From Cercis canadensis (lineage: Eukaryota > Streptophyta > Magnoliopsida > Fabales > Fabaceae), in contig QAOA01006992.1 in NCBI GenBank assembly GCA_003255065.1, forward strand, positions 275,015 through 339,014: a stretch of 64,000 bases of DNA. The letters run 5' to 3'. Both the position numbers and the translations under genes were made by a program. Under the pieces are notes generated by a model. It was not told the origin of the DNA. It searched no databases and saw only the letters and a list, made by a program, of their open reading frames with translations. Position 1 is the stretch's first letter. Every line of letters begins with the position of its first letter. Shown here piece after piece: positions 60,024 to 64,000 of the stretch.

Positions 60024-61547
60024 TCTTCTCTTGTTCTGTGACTCTTTGTTCTTCGATTTCAGTGTAGACTGTAAAGTAGTGGATCACCACGTAATGGTTG
60101 GTTGTCCTCGCAAAGTTTGGAATTGGAATGGACCTTGAGATTTTTTGGGTTTTTGCTACAAAGTTTGTACTTTCACCTTTGAGTTTTGTTCTAAGTTTGG
60201 GTTGGGTCAGTCTTCCCTTTCATCTGGGCTACCTCAAAATTATTATTTTTTTTGTGCTCACTTTCAAGATAATGTATTTTTTCTTATCATCTCATCTCAT
60301 CTTCTTAATAGAATTTGAACACACAATTTTTTATAATGGTCTCATAATATCTCTAGTACTCAATCATTATAATGTCCCTTAGGACCTATAGCCGCTTAGG
60401 CCTATTCATTTTTATTTTTTTTGGGAGAAAAACATTTTTTTTCTTCATATTAATGATAATTGCAGACCAAAAGACCATCTAATTTATGACATCAAAATTT
60501 CATTGAGGTTTTGTGAATTTTATTTTGTGTTGCTCAAGTGTACAAAAATAGTGTGAAAGTAAAGTGGTGTGTAAGTTCTGACCAAAAAAAAAAAAGGTGG
60601 TAGTTAAGCATAATATCTCTTTTCTCCAGTTACAAGAAAACGTGACATGTAGCAATCTGTGTTTCTACAAACTCTGATGAATTCATCATGATTACTCAAC
60701 TTCAGCTCTTCATAATTTCTCTTTTCTTTAGTCTTCTTATCTTTAATGTTACCAGGAGTTTATGGTTTCAATTACTATCTTGATTTCCAAGGTGTTAACT
60801 ATTGTTTTTGGATAAATCAATCTTACTTAATCTTCTGTTTTTAAGAGTTTTTTCTTATATTAAATTATCGACATTCCATCTATCTACCTAAACTGAAGGG
60901 TAAATCCTATTTTGTGTACACTTACTGGTTTGAGAATCATCTTATAGATCGAATTTTTCCCTTCACCTCATAACCCATTCCCTTCATTGTTACAACTTCC
61001 ATTAATTGCTTTGCAGCATGCCCTGATCCATCCAACAATACAGATGCCATTTCATAACAATAATATAGATTTCATAAAGCAGAAAAGTTGAACATATGCT
61101 TTCCTTTGACATTATAAACTAAGACTGGTGAAAGAAGTAGAATACAAGAAAACTTCAGTGGCATCCTTGTGGCAGCACTTCACTCTCTGTTTGGCGTATC
61201 AAGGTGCTGTATAACTTGCTTCCAAAAAGAATTTGACAATCTGTAGATTTTGCCAATAGTATTCTGGTGATCATAGTAGTTACTTTTTTCCTTTGTAATA
61301 GTCATATTGCCTCCCTGTTCAAGATTTAATATTGACAAGATTCATTAGTAGTTCTCATCATATCTTAGTCTGCCTGAGGTGGGAATGAAATATATACGTA
61401 TGTCAAAACTTGAATTCATTGCCCCAGCTGTTAGAAAAATAATGATGCAATAAAAATCTTGCTTCTTTCATTGTAGAAAACCGAAAGTTCACATTGCCGC
61501 AAGATGAAAATCATACATTGCACACATGGAAGAAGATAAATTAGCAA
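60024..61547. other. Upstream flank of NDUFB10 and intergenic sequence
   Basis: The first 100 bp are promoter or leader for the minus-strand gene. The remainder is AT-rich with short, low-complexity ORFs. No gene was accepted. Confidence 0.45.
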
Positions 61548-61864
61548 TTGAAAATGACAGTAATAGGTTCCATTTCAACTTGTGGAAACCAAACAGAAGG
61601 ACAGCTAACCATTTTGCTCATTAAAGACCAAACAGGAATAATAACAGTGGAAGAAAATGCTAGTGAAGCTTGTCCGTTAAAGCCAACATGTGAAAAAGTA
61701 ATTGTGAATGCATCGTATTTCATATATAGAAGCGTCCACAAGCTTGTCAGACAAGCAGGAATAATAACAGCTGGAGCAAATGCAAAATTAGAATTGGAAA
61801 ACGAGTATAAAACACTGGCCCGCCAATTTAACCTCGTATGATACTTCACCATATAACAATTCAA
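61541..61864. other. Unresolved ORF pair, open on both strands
   Basis: A plus-strand frame of 97 residues (61548-61841) and a minus-strand frame of 107 residues (61541-61864) overlap. The plus frame contains a small internal repeat (GIITVEENAS and GIITAGANAK), mirrored on the minus frame as VIIP repeats. Neither matches a family I know, and no intron signals or upstream leader were found. It may be a decayed exon, a transposon fragment or chance. Confidence 0.25.
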
Positions 61865-62728
61865 ACTAATTTGACCACTTTTCCCACCAACTTCTGTGTA
61901 AGTATAGATGCTCCAAAGATGTTTATATTAAAAAGAGAAGGGGTGAGCGACTTGCATTTTATCAAATAACAATGTTGGACATGAACACAACTGTGCAGAG
62001 ACTTAATCTAAAGTCTTTCGGAAGGTCTTCTGAAAGATTTCAGAAATGATGAAATGAAACAGTTGTAATGTTATGGCCAAAAAAATTACAGTTCTAATGT
62101 TTTACATGTAAGATTTTTCACCAATCAAAGCCATCTCTAATTCTGTAGATTCCCAAGTTAGTCACAAATAAGTTCCAAGAATTGAAAGAAGCAAAATGTA
62201 ATATACAAATACATCATATGCGTGTGTTCGGAGTTTCAGGGGTGTTTTATGCACAAGTGCTTCGACTTTCACATACAAAATAAGCAGATCTGAAAATAAG
62301 GTCGAACGCACCCATTCTACACGATTAATTTAAGCCAATTTACATGTATGATGCAACAAACCCAACTGCAAGTTGGCGAATGATTCATGTGTAATACCAG
62401 AAGTGGGAGAGTTATCAAACAAGTCAGAATGTTAAATATTATATTTTTCCAAAAGAAGTAAATATTCATTAAAATATCAAATAGGCATTTGCCACCATTT
62501 TACCGTCCTGGTCTTTATTCATGCTTATTGCAGACACAGGAGAGTAGAACAAAATGGATGATTAGAAGTAAGCCGGTGAGTAAACTGTGATTACCACAAG
62601 TATCTGAACCTTGTTGCTCTGGAGATGGGGAGGAGGAGGTAAATCTCATTTACCAGCAATACAGCTGAGATCCGTAGATTGCTTTAAGGCTCCTATCAAG
62701 ATGACTGGAAAACAGAACTTGAAGATGG
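61865..62728. other. 3' flank of the mTERF gene, no further gene
   Basis: AT-rich sequence with no ORF accepted. The 100 bp before 62729 are probably the 3' UTR of the mTERF gene. Confidence 0.45.
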
Positions 62729-63880
62729 TTATTGTTTAAAAGCAGCCTCCAGATAGTGACCCTTGTAAGCTACCAATAATGCCTCTGCATTGTCTCTAAA
62801 GGGCGAAATATACTTCCCCAGAAACACCTCCTCTCCCAAACTCAACACACTAACAAAAGTTGGTGCCCTCTTAAATAAATTCTTTGATAGTAACAGCTGC
62901 AAAACCCTGTATCGAGGAATCACCCTGTCCTCTATGCTATACATCAAAATTGTAGGTTTACTAACCAAGACAGACTTCGGCAACATAGCCGTATGCAAGT
63001 AGAACTCAATTCCAAACTGTAGTTTCTTTTCAGATACTCTAGGCAAAGTTGGAGCTCTTTTAAACATTTCCATGCTCTCATCTTTAGAAAAGCCAAAACT
63101 CTGAAGAAACTCTAGCTTTCTCCTAAATGTTTCAATCCTCAAGCCACTGGTTGTAAGGAGTGCATGGACTAACATTCTTGAATTTACATGGAAACCCATG
63201 TCTACAGCCCGTGAAATAAAGTTTCTAAGTGTACACTCTTTTGTAGTGAAAAGCCATGGCTGCCGTTTCAGTAATAGTGAAAGCTGAGACCCAACAATCC
63301 CAACACTCTCAAAGAAGGCAACATTCCCTAAAATTTTCTGGTACTTTGGGAGTATCCGGCCAGATCTGAGCAAAACTCGAATAAAATCTTTATCATTGTA
63401 CAAAATTTTCCTAATTGCTTCCACAGAGGGGACTAGTGTTTTATTTAAACTACAAACCAACACAGTTGAATTATTGGAAATAAACTTAACCAGCTCAGAA
63501 TCATCAAGACCAATTCGTTGAAAGAACTCAATCTTTGGCTTCAGGGTTTTCTCAATATCTGAAAACAGTATTTGTGGTTGATGACGAACCATAGACTGAA
63601 TATGGGCTTCAGAAAATCCAATTTGTTGAAATAATTTCAGCACGGACAAGGGCTTTTGAGGGCACCTGACCCCTAAAACACGTTTGGAGATATAGATGGA
63701 CTGAGTTTTGGATAATTTGAGGTTGGTATTTAGGTAATCAATCAAGGAAGTTCTTTCTTTTGAGGCTTGGGTTGGTAGAGAAAGACTAGAGAACAGAGAG
63801 AGAAACAATCTGGCACAGTTAGAGGGAAAGCCATTCAAAGGAGAAAATGAAAGAGTGGGATATGATTTGAGAGAATGCAT
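62729..63880 (-). CDS. mTERF-family organelle protein, intronless
   Basis: A 383-residue protein. The first about 40 residues are rich in Ser, Leu, Pro and Arg with few acids (SLKSYPTLSFSPLNGFPSNC), suiting an organelle presequence, most likely mitochondrial. The rest consists of mTERF helical repeats with recurring patterns such as FQQIGFSEAHIQSMVRHQPQ, FFQRIGLDDSELVKFISNNS, LLKRQPWLFTTKECTLRNFI and FLQSFGFSKDESMEMFKRAP. Repeat units with a hydrophobic ladder and a Pro (RHQPQIL, KRAPTL) are the family signature. It ends AFKQ. Plant mTERF proteins bind organelle nucleic acids and control transcription termination or splicing. The individual member is not fixed. The coding region has no intron, as is common for this group. 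Confidence 0.88.
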   Translation of the reverse strand: MHSLKSYPTLSFSPLNGFPSNCARLFLSLFSSLSLPTQASKERTSLIDYLNTNLKLSKTQSIYISKRVLGVRCPQKPLSVLKLFQQIGFSEAHIQSMVRHQPQILFSDIEKTLKPKIEFFQRIGLDDSELVKFISNNSTVLVCSLNKTLVPSVEAIRKILYNDKDFIRVLLRSGRILPKYQKILGNVAFFESVGIVGSQLSLLLKRQPWLFTTKECTLRNFISRAVDMGFHVNSRMLVHALLTTSGLRIETFRRKLEFLQSFGFSKDESMEMFKRAPTLPRVSEKKLQFGIEFYLHTAMLPKSVLVSKPTILMYSIEDRVIPRYRVLQLLLSKNLFKRAPTFVSVLSLGEEVFLGKYISPFRDNAEALLVAYKGHYLEAAFKQ

Positions 63881-64000
63881 GTTTTCTCAATTTGAATGGC
63901 TGCTTTTACAAACTTTTGCATCAACAAGGCCTGAAAACCCAAACCTAGACAGAAAATGGAGCTTTTAGTTCTGTGCCTGTTTAGGGATGGCTACAGACAA
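63881..64000. other. Upstream leader of the mTERF gene
   Basis: Only 120 bases lie between the start codon and the window edge. They are moderately AT-rich and presumably hold the 5' UTR. No other gene is visible. Confidence 0.4.

Noticed and set aside
59736-60041. Plus-strand ORF opposite the NDUFB10 first exon
   Set aside because: It is the antisense shadow of a well-supported conserved gene.

Overview
This window is nuclear DNA from a flowering plant, most likely a eudicot. It is AT-rich, its genes carry short GT-AG introns, and its intergenic space is full of small foldback transposons and SINE-like insertions. The gene set is plant-specific: a NIMIN-type NPR1 interactor, a CRF-type AP2/ERF factor, a LysM GPI-anchored receptor, a CONSTANS-like B-box/CCT protein, a miR319 precursor and a plant mTERF. 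The species cannot be fixed from sequence alone. Single-N joins flanked by near-identical copies suggest a heterozygous genome with unmerged haplotype ends.

Layout. 1-2965: a possible minus-strand exon at the left edge, then a two-exon plastid-targeted single-membrane-span protein (minus). 2966-8400: repeats, then an intronless acidic protein (7425-8078, minus) with a GA-rich leader and TATA box. 8400-26100: about 18 kb without a convincing gene, holding foldback elements, a SINE with target-site duplication, and a GC-richer island with G-boxes. 26106-26534 (minus): NIMIN-like protein with TGACG motifs upstream. 29055-32062 (minus): two diverged copies of a small secreted-peptide-like ORF in a local duplication, separated by a SINE and MITEs. 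33368-35062 (plus): CRF/ERF118-like factor with a spliced upstream ORF. 37264-43010 (minus): 14-exon CCR4-like deadenylase whose exons all join in phase (459 aa). 44536-46703 (plus): five-exon LYM1/3-like receptor (389 aa). 49671-51377 (plus): two-exon CONSTANS-LIKE 16-type gene (439 aa). 55545-55790 (plus): MIR319. 58810-60023 (minus): two-exon complex I subunit NDUFB10 (106 aa). 62729-63880 (minus): intronless mTERF protein.

These are independent, individually regulated genes and do not form an operon-like system. Three touch immunity (the NIMIN-like protein, the LYM receptor and possibly the small secreted peptides). Four touch transcriptional or RNA control (CRF/ERF, COL, miR319, CCR4). 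Two act in organelles (NDUFB10, mTERF), plus the plastid protein. The proximity of the CRF/ERF and COL genes recalls the paired arrangement I remember from Arabidopsis chromosome 1.

I found no clear undescribed system. The points most worth checking are the miR319 locus with a duplicated half-hairpin, five foldback elements with 9-bp target-site duplications (one possibly carrying gene-like sequence), the spliced uORF of the CRF gene, and the duplicated small-peptide ORF.
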